DNA of 39,092 nt from Pseudomonadota bacterium (lineage in GTDB: Bacteria > Pseudomonadota > Alphaproteobacteria > Sphingomonadales > Sphingomonadaceae): positions 1 to 39,092 of the forward strand of contig JAEZES010000192.1 in the NCBI GenBank assembly GCA_023432995.1, written 5' to 3'. Positions within the stretch are counted from its first letter, which is position 1. Each line of letters opens with the position of its first letter. Below are positions 1 through 7,087 of the stretch, piece by piece. The notes under the pieces are model-generated. The model saw only the letters and a program-made list of their open reading frames with translations. It was not told the origin of the DNA and did not search any database. The translations under genes were made by a program, and so were the position numbers.

Positions 1-1598
1 CCGGCGATCAGCCGGACGTGATCGGCGCCCACCACGTCGGCCTTGATCAGGTGCACCGGCCCCACGGCGACACGCGGCCCCGGCCAGCCCATCCCGTACG
101 GCCCCGCGCTGTCGAGCGTGGCGACGAGCTCGGCCGTGAGCCCGCGCGGCGCGAGCGAGATATCGAGCAGGGTGGTCTGCTCGCTCGAAGCCCGCGCCAC
201 CGCGCCGGCGAGCCGCTCGTCGAGCCACTCGGCGAGGGCGTCGAGCTTGTCGCCGGCCACTGTCAGGCCCGCGGCCATCGCGTGGCCGCCTCCGGCGACG
301 AGCAGCCCGCTGTCGCGCGCGGCGATGATCGCCGCCCCGAGATCGACGCCGGCGATCGAGCGCCCGGAGCCCTTGCCTTCGGCGCCGTCCTCGGCGAGCG
401 CGACCACCAGCGCCGGCTTGCCGGTCTTCTCCTTGATCCGCCCGGCGACGATGCCGATCACGCCCGGGTGCCAGCCGCACCCCGACAGCACGTGCACCGC
501 TCGGTTGTGTTGCGTCGCGAGCTGGGCCTCGGCCGCCTCCTGGACCGCCGCCTCGATCGCGCGCCGCTCCTCGTTGAGCTGCGACAGCTGTGCGGCGATC
601 GCGCGCGCTTCGTCGGGGTCCTCGGTCGTCAGCAGCCGTACGCCGAGCGTCGCCTCGCCGACGCGCCCGCCGGCGTTGATCCGCGGACCGAGCGCGAAGC
701 CGCAGTCGCTGCAGCTCGGCGCGCGGGTCAGCCGGCTCGCGTCGATCAGCGCGGCGAGCCCGGTGTTGCCGCGCCGCGCCATGACTTTGAGCCCTTGTGC
801 GACGAAGGCGCGGTTGAGGCCGTGCAGCGCGGCGACGTCGGCCACGGTGCCGAGCGCGACAAGGTCGAGCAGCGACATCAGGTCGGGCTCGGCGCGGTCG
901 GCGAAGTAGCCCCGCTGACGCAGCGTGCGGACCACCGCCACTGCCAGCAGGAAAGCGACGCCGACCGCGGCGAGGTGGCCGTGCCCGGCAGCCTCGTCGC
1001 CTTCGTCGAGCCGGTTGGGGTTGACCAGCGCCAGCGCTCGCGGGAGCTCGGGCGCGCACTTGTGGTGATCGACCACGATCACGTCGATCCCGGCCGCGTG
1101 CGCTGCAGCGAGTGCTTCGAAGGCCATCGCCCCGCAATCGACGGTCACGACCAGGCTCGAGCCCTCTGCGCCGAGCCGCACCAACGCCTCGCCGCTCGGC
1201 CCGTAGCCTTCGAGCAGCCGGTCCGGAATGTAGGGGCGGGCCTCGTGCCCGAGCAGGCGCAGCAGCCGGATCAGCAGCGCTGCGCTGGTCGCGCCGTCGA
1301 CGTCGTAGTCGCCGTAGACGGTCACCGTCTCCTTCGCCAGCACCGCCTCGGCGAGGCGCTCGGCGGCGAGGTCCATGTCCTGGAAGATCGACGGATCGGG
1401 CAGGAAGCTGCGCAGGCTCGGGCTGCGGTGCCGTGCGAGGTCGTCACGGGCGACGCCGCGCGCGAGCAGCATCTGGGTCACGATGTCGTCCTCGAGCCCT
1501 CCGGCGCCGCCGGCAAGCTCCATGTTGCCGCCGCGCCAGCGCCACGCCTTGCCGGTGAGCGAGCGCTCGACGCCGAAGACTGCGGGGCGGGTGGCCAT
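1..1598 (-). CDS. recJ: RecJ single-stranded-DNA 5'-3' exonuclease, C-terminus cut by window edge
   Basis: The 532 visible residues match RecJ, the 5'-3' single-strand DNA exonuclease of recombination and mismatch repair. The protein begins MATRPAVFGVERSLTGKAWR. The DHH-superfamily motif I, GDYDVDG, lies at about residues 96-102. A VTVDCGA segment and the VVDHHK metal-binding motif follow. The later GSGRSI and GGGHAMAAGLTV segments are typical of the DHHA1 domain. Alphaproteobacterial RecJ is usually about 580-600 residues, so roughly 50 to 70 residues lie beyond position 1. The ATG at 1598 was chosen because the family-like N-terminus starts there. It is divergent from the MOSC gene, with 87 bases between the two starts. 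Confidence 0.95.
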   Translation of the reverse strand, partial: MATRPAVFGVERSLTGKAWRWRGGNMELAGGAGGLEDDIVTQMLLARGVARDDLARHRSPSLRSFLPDPSIFQDMDLAAERLAEAVLAKETVTVYGDYDVDGATSAALLIRLLRLLGHEARPYIPDRLLEGYGPSGEALVRLGAEGSSLVVTVDCGAMAFEALAAAHAAGIDVIVVDHHKCAPELPRALALVNPNRLDEGDEAAGHGHLAAVGVAFLLAVAVVRTLRQRGYFADRAEPDLMSLLDLVALGTVADVAALHGLNRAFVAQGLKVMARRGNTGLAALIDASRLTRAPSCSDCGFALGPRINAGGRVGEATLGVRLLTTEDPDEARAIAAQLSQLNEERRAIEAAVQEAAEAQLATQHNRAVHVLSGCGWHPGVIGIVAGRIKEKTGKPALVVALAEDGAEGKGSGRSIAGVDLGAAIIAARDSGLLVAGGGHAMAAGLTVAGDKLDALAEWLDERLAGAVARASSEQTTLLDISLAPRGLTAELVATLDSAGPYGMGWPGPRVAVGPVHLIKADVVGADHVRLIA

Positions 1599-1685
1599 GG
1601 GCCTGACCTAGACCAGCGACGGTCGGCTGCAAAGGCGCTCGCCAGTGAACTCGACAGCCGCGCCACGTTGCGGCAATCGTTGGCG

Positions 1686-2228
1686 ATGGACGGAACCGTC
1701 GTCGCGGTAGCGAGCGATCCCGAACACCGGTTTGGCAAGCCGCTGCGCGACCGCCTCACGCTCCTGCCCGGGCTCGGCGTAGCCGGCGACGCCCATTGCG
1801 GGCCGACGGTCCGCCATCGTTCGCGTCTTAGGGGGACGCCGGCAGCGCCGAACCTGCGCCAGGTTCACCTGCTTCACACCGAACTGTTCGAGGACCTCGC
1901 GCGGGCCGGATTTACGGTCAGTCCGGGCGATCTGGGCGAGAACGTGACGACGCGCGGCATCGGCCTGCTGGATCTGCCCCGAGGCACGCGGCTGCGGGTC
2001 GGTACCGCGCTGATCGAGTTGACGGGCCTGCGCAATCCGTGCCGGCAGATCGACGACAACATCGGCGCGGGCGCGATGCGCGCGGTCCTGTCGAGGGACG
2101 CCGACGGCAATCTCGTCCGCAAGGCGGGCGTCATGGCCATCGTTGTCGAAGGCGGCGAAGTTCGTCCGAACGACGCGATCCTCGTCGAACTCGTCCCGCA
2201 GGCGTTCGTGCCGCTGGCGCCCGTCTAG
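1686..2228 (+). CDS. MOSC domain protein
   Basis: A 180-residue single-domain MOSC protein. MOSC domains (named for molybdenum cofactor sulfurase C-terminus) bind sulfur or molybdenum cofactor through a conserved Cys. Here that Cys is at about residue 119, in LTGLRNPCRQID. Other visible family segments are HLLHTELFEDL and GDLGENVTTRGI. The small stand-alone size resembles YiiM-like proteins that act on N-hydroxylated compounds or transfer sulfur, but the substrate cannot be read from sequence. The ATG at 1686 was chosen because domain similarity begins right after it. Its 3' end overlaps the convergent leuA stop by 4 bases. Confidence 0.85.
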   Translation: MDGTVVAVASDPEHRFGKPLRDRLTLLPGLGVAGDAHCGPTVRHRSRLRGTPAAPNLRQVHLLHTELFEDLARAGFTVSPGDLGENVTTRGIGLLDLPRGTRLRVGTALIELTGLRNPCRQIDDNIGAGAMRAVLSRDADGNLVRKAGVMAIVVEGGEVRPNDAILVELVPQAFVPLAPV

Positions 2229-3907
2229 CCCTGCGCCATCGCTGCGTTGGCCGCGCTGAGGATGGCGCGCACGCTGGCGGTAGCGACGTCCTCGTCGATG
2301 CCGATGCCCCACACGGTGCGCCCGTCGGGCAGCAGGCATTCGAGGTAGGCCGCGGCGCGGGCGTCGCTGCCCTTGCCGAGCGCGTGCTCGAAATAGTCGG
2401 CCACTTCGATGTCGAGCCCGAAGGTCTGCCGCAGCGTCGCCAGCACCGAGGAGACCAGGCCCTTGCCGCGGCCGCTGACCTGCTGGTGCTTGCCGCCGAC
2501 CGAGATCGTCCCGGCGAACAGCCGCGCGCCGTCGCTCGCGCGCGTCTCCTCGTAGTCGACCAGTTCGAACGTCGCGCCCGTCTCGCCGAGGTAATACGAA
2601 TCGCGAAAGGTCTGCCAGATGTCGTCGGCATTGAGCTCGCGGCCGAGCTCGTCGGCGACGCGCTGGACATGGCGCGAGAAATCGACCTGCAGCTTCTTCG
2701 GCAGTTTGAGTCCCTGGCTCTGCTCGAGCACCCAGGCGAAGCCGCCCTTGCCGCTCTGCGAGTTGACCCGGATCACCGCCTCGTAGGTCCGGCCGAGATC
2801 GGCCGGGTCGATCGGCAGGTACGGCACGCGCCACTGCTCGTCGTTGCGCGTCTCCTGCGCTTCGAAACCCTTCTTGATGGCGTCCTGGTGGCTGCCCGAG
2901 AAGGCGGTGAAGACCAGCTCGCCGCCATAGGGATGGCGCGGGTGCACGGGGATCTGGTTGCAGTACTCGACGGTCTCGATGATCCGGTCGATGTCCGAGA
3001 AATCAAGGCCTGGATCAACGCCTTGCGTGTACATGTTGAGAGCGACAGTGACCAAGCAGCAGTTGCCGGTCCGTTCGCCATTGCCGAACAGGCAGCCCTC
3101 GACCCGGTCGGCGCCCGCCATCAGCCCGAGCTCCGCCGCGGCCACGCCGGTGCCGCGATCGTTGTGCGTGTGCAGGCTGACGCAGGCCGCCTCGCGGTTC
3201 GGCAGGTTGCGGCAGAAGTACTCGATCTGGTCGGCGTAGACGTTCGGCGTCGCCGCCTCGACCGTCGCCGGCAGGTTGAGGATCAGCGGCCGATCGCGGG
3301 TCGGCTGCAGCACGCCCATCACCGCCTCGCAGACCTCGAGGCTGAAATCGAGCTCGGCGGTCGAGAAGGTCTCGGGCGAGTACTCGAAATACCAGTCGGT
3401 GTCCGGGCGCTTGGCCGCCTCGTCGCGCAGCAGCTTGGCGGCGTTGACCGCGATCTGCTTGACCTCCTCGCGACTCATCCGGAACACGATCTCGCGCCAC
3501 GCGGGGCTGAGCGCGTTGTAGACGTGGACGATCGCGGCGCGCGCGCCCTCGAGGCTCTCGAACGAGCGTTGGATCAGGTCCTTGCGCGCCTGGGTCAGCA
3601 CCTGCACCGTGACGTCGTCGGGGATCGTGCCCGAGCGGACCAGGCCCTGGATGAAGTCGAACTCGGTCTGCCCGGCGGCCGGGAAGCCGATCTCGATTTC
3701 CTTGACGCCGATCTCGACCAGCAGGTCGAAGAACCGCTGTTTCTTCACCGCGTCCATCGGATCGACGATCGCCTGGTTGCCGTCGCGCAGGTCGGTCGAC
3801 AGCCAACGCGGAGGATGGGTGATCGTCCGTCCTGGCCATTGCCGGTCGGGCAGGTCTATCGGCGGAAAGTGCCGGTACTTTCGGCCCGGCTCGGAGAGCA
3901 TCGTCAT
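2225..3907 (-). CDS. leuA: 2-isopropylmalate synthase (LeuA)
   Basis: This enzyme condenses acetyl-CoA with 2-ketoisovalerate, the first committed step of leucine synthesis. The 560-residue length fits the longer LeuA type. The metal-binding and catalytic motif DLRDGNQ is at about residues 39-45, and the HTHNDRGTG metal-binding motif is in the middle of the TIM barrel. The C-terminal third (from about residue 420, including the segment RGKGLVSSVLATLRQTFGLD) looks like the LeuA allosteric domain that senses leucine. A second ATG two codons downstream is an alternative start. Upstream lie a Leu-rich mini-ORF and mutually exclusive inverted repeats that suggest leucine-responsive attenuation. 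It closes a minus-strand branched-chain cluster that starts with ilvB. Confidence 0.96.
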   Translation of the reverse strand: MTMLSEPGRKYRHFPPIDLPDRQWPGRTITHPPRWLSTDLRDGNQAIVDPMDAVKKQRFFDLLVEIGVKEIEIGFPAAGQTEFDFIQGLVRSGTIPDDVTVQVLTQARKDLIQRSFESLEGARAAIVHVYNALSPAWREIVFRMSREEVKQIAVNAAKLLRDEAAKRPDTDWYFEYSPETFSTAELDFSLEVCEAVMGVLQPTRDRPLILNLPATVEAATPNVYADQIEYFCRNLPNREAACVSLHTHNDRGTGVAAAELGLMAGADRVEGCLFGNGERTGNCCLVTVALNMYTQGVDPGLDFSDIDRIIETVEYCNQIPVHPRHPYGGELVFTAFSGSHQDAIKKGFEAQETRNDEQWRVPYLPIDPADLGRTYEAVIRVNSQSGKGGFAWVLEQSQGLKLPKKLQVDFSRHVQRVADELGRELNADDIWQTFRDSYYLGETGATFELVDYEETRASDGARLFAGTISVGGKHQQVSGRGKGLVSSVLATLRQTFGLDIEVADYFEHALGKGSDARAAAYLECLLPDGRTVWGIGIDEDVATASVRAILSAANAAMAQG

Positions 3908-3999
3908 GGCAAGCGCCTTATCGCCTGGGCGCCGCGCGGCAAGGCTTGTCCACAGCCATGCCGGAAGATCCGCGGCGCGGTTTCGACTGGAATTGAATG

Positions 4000-4058
4000 G
4001 CCCTTAGGCGAGGCGCCGGCGCGGTGCGCACGGCAGGGTAACGCGCCTAAGGGCGCGT
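4000..4058 (-). promoter_or_regulatory. Mutually exclusive inverted repeats in the leuA leader
   Basis: Two structures compete for the same bases. One is a 7-bp hairpin (4041-4047 with 4052-4058, 4-base loop) that contains the stop codon of the Leu-rich mini-ORF. The other is an exact 11-base inverted repeat (4000-4010 with 4044-4054). A GC palindrome around 4010-4030 lies between them. The layout resembles amino-acid attenuators, in which ribosome stalling on the leader peptide chooses the fold. No U-run follows either stem, so classic intrinsic termination is not evident. The mechanism is inferred. Confidence 0.5.
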
Positions 4059-4094
4059 AAGTCGAAGCAGCGAAAGGAGCTCGCGGCGGTTCAT
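4047..4094 (-). CDS. Putative leuA leader peptide (15 aa, Leu-rich)
   Basis: The mini-ORF reads MNRRELLSLLRLTRP then TAG. Five of its 15 codons are Leu (CTC, CTT, CTG, CTT, CTT), clustered at residues 6-12. It sits 139 bases upstream of leuA on the same strand, and its stop codon is inside a hairpin that competes with a downstream pairing. No convincing Shine-Dalgarno precedes it. A promoter-like -10 (CATATG or TATGCT) ends only 6-8 bases before the ATG, so the transcript may begin at the AUG. Leaderless leader peptides are known for trpL in rhizobia. It is too short to be found by length alone. The peptide composition and position support it. Confidence 0.6.
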   Translation of the reverse strand: MNRRELLSLLRLTRP

Positions 4095-4102
4095 GCGGCA
4101 AG

Positions 4103-4131
4103 CATATGGGAGAAGGGTTACGATTTGTCCA
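4103..4131 (-). promoter_or_regulatory. Candidate leuA promoter
   Basis: On the minus strand TGGACA (4131-4126) is followed after 17 bases by CATATG (4108-4103), or after 19 bases by TATGCT. Either choice places the start of transcription at or very near the ATG of the Leu-rich leader peptide at 4094. Called from sequence resemblance only. Confidence 0.4.
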
Positions 4132-4140
4132 GCGTGCCAC

Positions 4141-4171
4141 GATCCTCCCCGAGGGACGCCCGGGGAGGATC
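4141..4171 (-). terminator. Strong hairpin downstream of the YceI gene
   Basis: A perfect 11-bp inverted repeat, GATCCTCCCCG and its complement, with a 9-base loop, starts 8 bases after the stop of the YceI gene. There is no T-run after it on the minus strand. It could end or stabilise that transcript, but it is not a canonical intrinsic terminator. It separates the YceI gene from the leuA promoter region. Confidence 0.4.
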
Positions 4172-4178
4172 GCTGCGC

Positions 4179-4826
4179 TTATTGCTTCTCGCCGGCGACG
4201 GTGATCTGCAGATCGACTTCGTCGGCCAGACCGAACGGAATGCCGAAGCTGACACCCCAGTCGGAACGCTTGATGGTCGCGGTTCCGTGGAAGCCGACGG
4301 TCTTGGCCCGGCTCATCGGGTTGTTGCCGGCGCCGGCGAGTTCCGCGGCGATCGTCACCGGCTTGGTCTGGCCGTTCATGGTCAGGTTGCCGGTGATCGT
4401 GGCCTTGGTGCCGCCGGCCGGCTGAACGCTGGTCGAAACGAAGTGGGCCGCTGCCGGGTCGGGCCCGAAGAAATCGGCCGGGGCGCCGTCGCGGCCGGCA
4501 CGCAGCAGGTGATCCTTGAGACCCGCGCTGGGAACGACGACCGACGCGATCGGGATCGTCACGTCCACCTTGGAGGCCGACGGATTGGCCGGGTCGAGCG
4601 TGATCGTCCCCGAGACGTCTCCGAAGATGCCGAAATAGTCGTTGAATCCGAAATGGCTGACGCTCCAGCCGACCATCGAGTGCGCTGCGTCGACCTTGTA
4701 CGTGCCCGCCTCGACCCGGCTTGCGTCGGCCACACCCGGAGGGCCGCCCTGCTGGGCATGCAACGTGCCGATCGAGAGCGCGGCAAGGCCGGCGGCTGCG
4801 GCAAGAGTCAGGGTCAGTTTGCGCAT
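4179..4826 (-). CDS. YceI-family periplasmic protein
   Basis: A 215-residue exported protein of the YceI family, a beta-barrel lipid- or isoprenoid-binding fold often found in the periplasm. A signal peptide (MRKLTLTLAAAAGLAALSIG, then LHAQQ as likely cleavage site) is followed by YKVDAAHSMVGWSVSHFGF, the family's usual opening. A GNLTMNGQTKPVTI strand and a final WGVSFGIPFGLADEVDLQI segment are also typical. The ATG at 4826 was preferred over one 18 codons upstream because the signal peptide starts there and GGGAG precedes it. No YceI substrate can be assigned. It sits between the I78-type lipoprotein and leuA, so it is probably expressed with its minus-strand neighbours. Confidence 0.88.
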   Translation of the reverse strand: MRKLTLTLAAAAGLAALSIGTLHAQQGGPPGVADASRVEAGTYKVDAAHSMVGWSVSHFGFNDYFGIFGDVSGTITLDPANPSASKVDVTIPIASVVVPSAGLKDHLLRAGRDGAPADFFGPDPAAAHFVSTSVQPAGGTKATITGNLTMNGQTKPVTIAAELAGAGNNPMSRAKTVGFHGTATIKRSDWGVSFGIPFGLADEVDLQITVAGEKQ

Positions 4827-4905
4827 GAGGGGTCTCCCGGTGAAATGGTAGGCCGGTAGTCTGGCGCGCCAATTTGACAATGTCCACCGCCAAGCGGCGG
4901 GCCGG

Positions 4906-5295
4906 TCAGCCGCAGCGGAACCGTTTGATGCGCCCGTCCTCTCCCAGTTCGCCGTTGAGGCGCTGCGGGTTGAAGTCCATCGTGATGGCGTCGTTCGGCC
5001 CGTAATAGCGGAACGGCCGGTTGCCGACTGCCGCCGCTATCTCGGCCTGGACGTCGTCGGTCGGCAGGACGTTGAGCCAGCGGCCGAGCTTGTCGGCACC
5101 GCAGGCCGCGTCGTCGGCATCTGCACTGGCGGGCGGCGTGTCGGTGCCGGTCGGCGATGGGCTCGGGTTGGCCATGGCGGCGGTCTCCTCGGGAGGCGCC
5201 GGGTCGGGAGCGGCCGCGTCGTTGGCGGTGCCGGCCTCGCAAGCGCCGAGGGCCAGCGGGGCGGCGAGGGCGAGAACTAGCGAGCGGCGCGGCAT
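4906..5295 (-). CDS. I78-type peptidase inhibitor lipoprotein
   Basis: A 129-residue protein with a lipoprotein signal: MPRRSLVLALAAPLALGAC, lipobox Cys at about residue 19. A low-complexity Pro/Ser/Thr linker follows. The C-terminal 65 residues match the I78 peptidase inhibitor family: two flanking Cys (CGADKLGRWLN... and ...KRFRCG), the central RPFRYYGPNDAITMDFNPQRLN, and the DGRIKRFRCG ending. I78 members inhibit subtilisin- or elastase-like serine proteases. A tethered version may protect the envelope from proteases, but this is inferred. The start at 5295 is used because the signal peptide begins there. It lies 66 bases downstream of ilvC on the same strand. Confidence 0.8.
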   Translation of the reverse strand: MPRRSLVLALAAPLALGACEAGTANDAAAPDPAPPEETAAMANPSPSPTGTDTPPASADADDAACGADKLGRWLNVLPTDDVQAEIAAAVGNRPFRYYGPNDAITMDFNPQRLNGELGEDGRIKRFRCG

Positions 5296-5361
5296 GCATC
5301 CTCCGGCGGGTTGCTGCAAGCAACGGCCCGGCCGGAGTGCGGTTCCGCCGCGCCGCGGCGC

Positions 5362-6381
5362 TCAGTTCTTCTCCTGGTCGACCAGCTTGTTGGCCCCGAT
5401 CCACGGCATCATTGCCCGCAGGCTGGCGCCGACCTGCTCGATCGGGTGCGCCGCGGCGGCCTTGCGCGCGGCCTTGAGCTCGGGCTGGCCGGCGCGGTTG
5501 TCGAGGACGAAGTTCTTGACGAAGCGGCCCGACTGGATGTCGGCCAGCACGCGCTTCATCTCCCGCTTGGTCTCCTCGGTGATGATCCGCGGGCCGGTGG
5601 TGATGTCGCCGTATTCGGCGGTGTTGGAGATCGAGTAGCGCATGTTGGCGATCCCGCCCTCGTAGAGCAGGTCGACGATCAGCTTGGTCTCGTGGAGGCA
5701 CTCGAAGTAGGCCATCTCGGGCGCGTAGCCCGCCTCGACCAGCGTCTCGAACCCGGCCTGGATCAGGTGGGTGATGCCGCCGCACAGCACCGCCTGCTCG
5801 CCGAACAGGTCGGTCTCGCATTCCTCGCGGAAGTTGGTCTCGATGATCCCCGAGCGGCCGCCGCCGACGCCCGAGGCATAGGCGAGGGCGACGTCGTGGG
5901 CGTTGCCGCTGGCGTCCTGGTGGACCGCGATCAGGCACGGCACCCCGCCGCCCTTGAGGTACTCGCTGCGCACCGTGTGGCCGGGGCCCTTGGGGGCGAT
6001 CATGATCACGTCGATGTCGGCCGGCGCCTCGATCAGGCCGAAGTGGACGTTGAGCCCGTGCGCGAAGGCGAGCGCCGAGCCGGGGCGCATGTTGCCCTTG
6101 AGGTCGTTCTCCCAGATCGCCGCCTGGTGCTCGTCCGGGGCGAGGATCATCAGGATGTCGGCCCACTGCGCCGCGTCCTTGTTCGCCAGCACCTTGAACC
6201 CCGCGCCTTCGGCTTTCCTCGCCGAAGCCGAACCCGGACGAAGCGCGATCGCCACTTCCTTGACCCCGCTGTCGCGCAGGTTCTGCGCGTGGGCGTGGCC
6301 CTGGCTGCCGTAGCCGATGACGGCGATCCTCTTGTCGGTGATCAGGTTGAGATCGGCGTCGGCGTCGTAGTAGACTTTCAC
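5362..6381 (-). CDS. ilvC: Ketol-acid reductoisomerase (class I)
   Basis: IlvC converts 2-acetolactate (or 2-aceto-2-hydroxybutyrate) to the dihydroxy acid using NADPH and Mg2+, the second common step of valine, leucine and isoleucine synthesis. The 339-residue length is that of class I (short) enzymes. The Rossmann motif GYGSQGHAHAQNLRDSG is near the N-terminus. The DLFGEQAVLCGG and ECLHETKLIVDL segments supply the metal-binding acidic residues. The GTG at 6381 is the chosen start: AAGGA lies about 8 bases upstream, and the protein then begins MKVYYDADADLNL as in homologues. Longer upstream frames run through REP-like repeats. It lies 190 bases downstream of ilvN. Confidence 0.96.
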   Translation of the reverse strand: MKVYYDADADLNLITDKRIAVIGYGSQGHAHAQNLRDSGVKEVAIALRPGSASARKAEGAGFKVLANKDAAQWADILMILAPDEHQAAIWENDLKGNMRPGSALAFAHGLNVHFGLIEAPADIDVIMIAPKGPGHTVRSEYLKGGGVPCLIAVHQDASGNAHDVALAYASGVGGGRSGIIETNFREECETDLFGEQAVLCGGITHLIQAGFETLVEAGYAPEMAYFECLHETKLIVDLLYEGGIANMRYSISNTAEYGDITTGPRIITEETKREMKRVLADIQSGRFVKNFVLDNRAGQPELKAARKAAAAHPIEQVGASLRAMMPWIGANKLVDQEKN

Positions 6382-6423
6382 GGTTCTTTCCTTCTCTCGG
6401 CGCGTCGCGCCCTTACCCAGTTC

Positions 6424-6540
6424 GTCATCCCGGCGAAAGCCGGGAGCGCTTCCGTCTTCCATCCGTCATCCCGGCGAAAGCCGGGATCGCATGCCGACAG
6501 CTCGGCGCTTGCGGAACGCGGTCCCGGCTTGCGCCGGGAG
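6424..6540. repeat. REP-like palindromes between ilvN and ilvC
   Basis: Two direct copies of GTCATCCCGGCGAAAGCCGGG occur at 6424-6445 and 6465-6487. A shorter variant, GTCCCGGCTTGCGCCGGGAG, is at 6521-6540. Each can fold into a short hairpin. The same unit recurs as an inverted pair at 18407-18485. Such palindromes are common in sphingomonad intergenic DNA and can affect mRNA stability. Here they separate ilvBN from ilvC within one transcript direction. Confidence 0.85.
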
Positions 6541-6571
6541 GACGGCGTTGTCCTGTTTCCTCGAGGCCAGT

Positions 6572-7087
6572 CTAGGCCTCCTCGGCCCCGCGCATCATCC
6601 CGACGATGCCGGTCCGCCCGACCTCGACCAGGCCGAGTTCGCGCATCAGCGCGACGAAGCTGTCGAGCTTGGTCGGATCGCCGGTCAGCTCGAAGATGAA
6701 GCTCGAGGTCGTGGTGTCGACCACCTTGGCCCGGAACACCTCGGCGAGGCGCAGCGCCTCGACGCGGTTGTCGCCCTTGCCGGCGACCTTGACCAGCGCC
6801 AGCTCGCGCTCGACGTGCGGGCCGGCCTGGGTCAGGTCGACCACCCGATGGACCGGGACCAGCCGCTCGAGCTGGGCCTCGATCTGGTCGATCACCTGCG
6901 GCGGACCGTTGGTGACGATGGTGATGCGGCTGACCGCGTGGTTCTCGCTGATGTCGGCCACCGTCAGGCTGTCGATGTTGTAGCCCCGCGCGGTGAACAG
7001 CCCGGCGATCTTGGCCAGGATGCCCGCCTCGTTGTCGACGGTGATCGCGAGCACGTGGCGCTCTGAATGGCGATGCTGGATTTTCAT
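6572..7087 (-). CDS. ilvN: Acetolactate synthase small (regulatory) subunit
   Basis: A 171-residue regulatory subunit of acetohydroxyacid synthase. The N-terminal ACT domain is plain: HVLAITVDNEAGILAKIAGLF, then GYNIDSLTVADISE. A C-terminal ACT-like half follows (RVEALRLAEVFRAKVVDTTT). In this family the ACT domain binds valine and feeds back on the catalytic subunit. The ATG at 7087 shares one base with the ilvB stop (TGATG), which implies translational coupling and equal subunit supply. Confidence 0.96.
   Translation of the reverse strand: MKIQHRHSERHVLAITVDNEAGILAKIAGLFTARGYNIDSLTVADISENHAVSRITIVTNGPPQVIDQIEAQLERLVPVHRVVDLTQAGPHVERELALVKVAGKGDNRVEALRLAEVFRAKVVDTTTSSFIFELTGDPTKLDSFVALMRELGLVEVGRTGIVGMMRGAEEA

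Noticed and set aside
18..2228. A 736-codon open frame on the plus strand opposite recJ that merges with the MOSC gene
   Set aside because: Its first 1.6 kb is the high-GC shadow of recJ, with Arg- and Ala-rich composition and no domain. Only the last 180 codons are a gene.
3908..4178. T-box or riboswitch upstream of leuA
   Set aside because: No T-box core, no specifier-loop pattern and no recognised aptamer was seen. The Leu-rich mini-ORF is a better explanation.
6382..6462. A longer ilvC start at 6462
   Set aside because: It would translate a REP palindrome. The GTG at 6381 has a good ribosome-binding site and family length.
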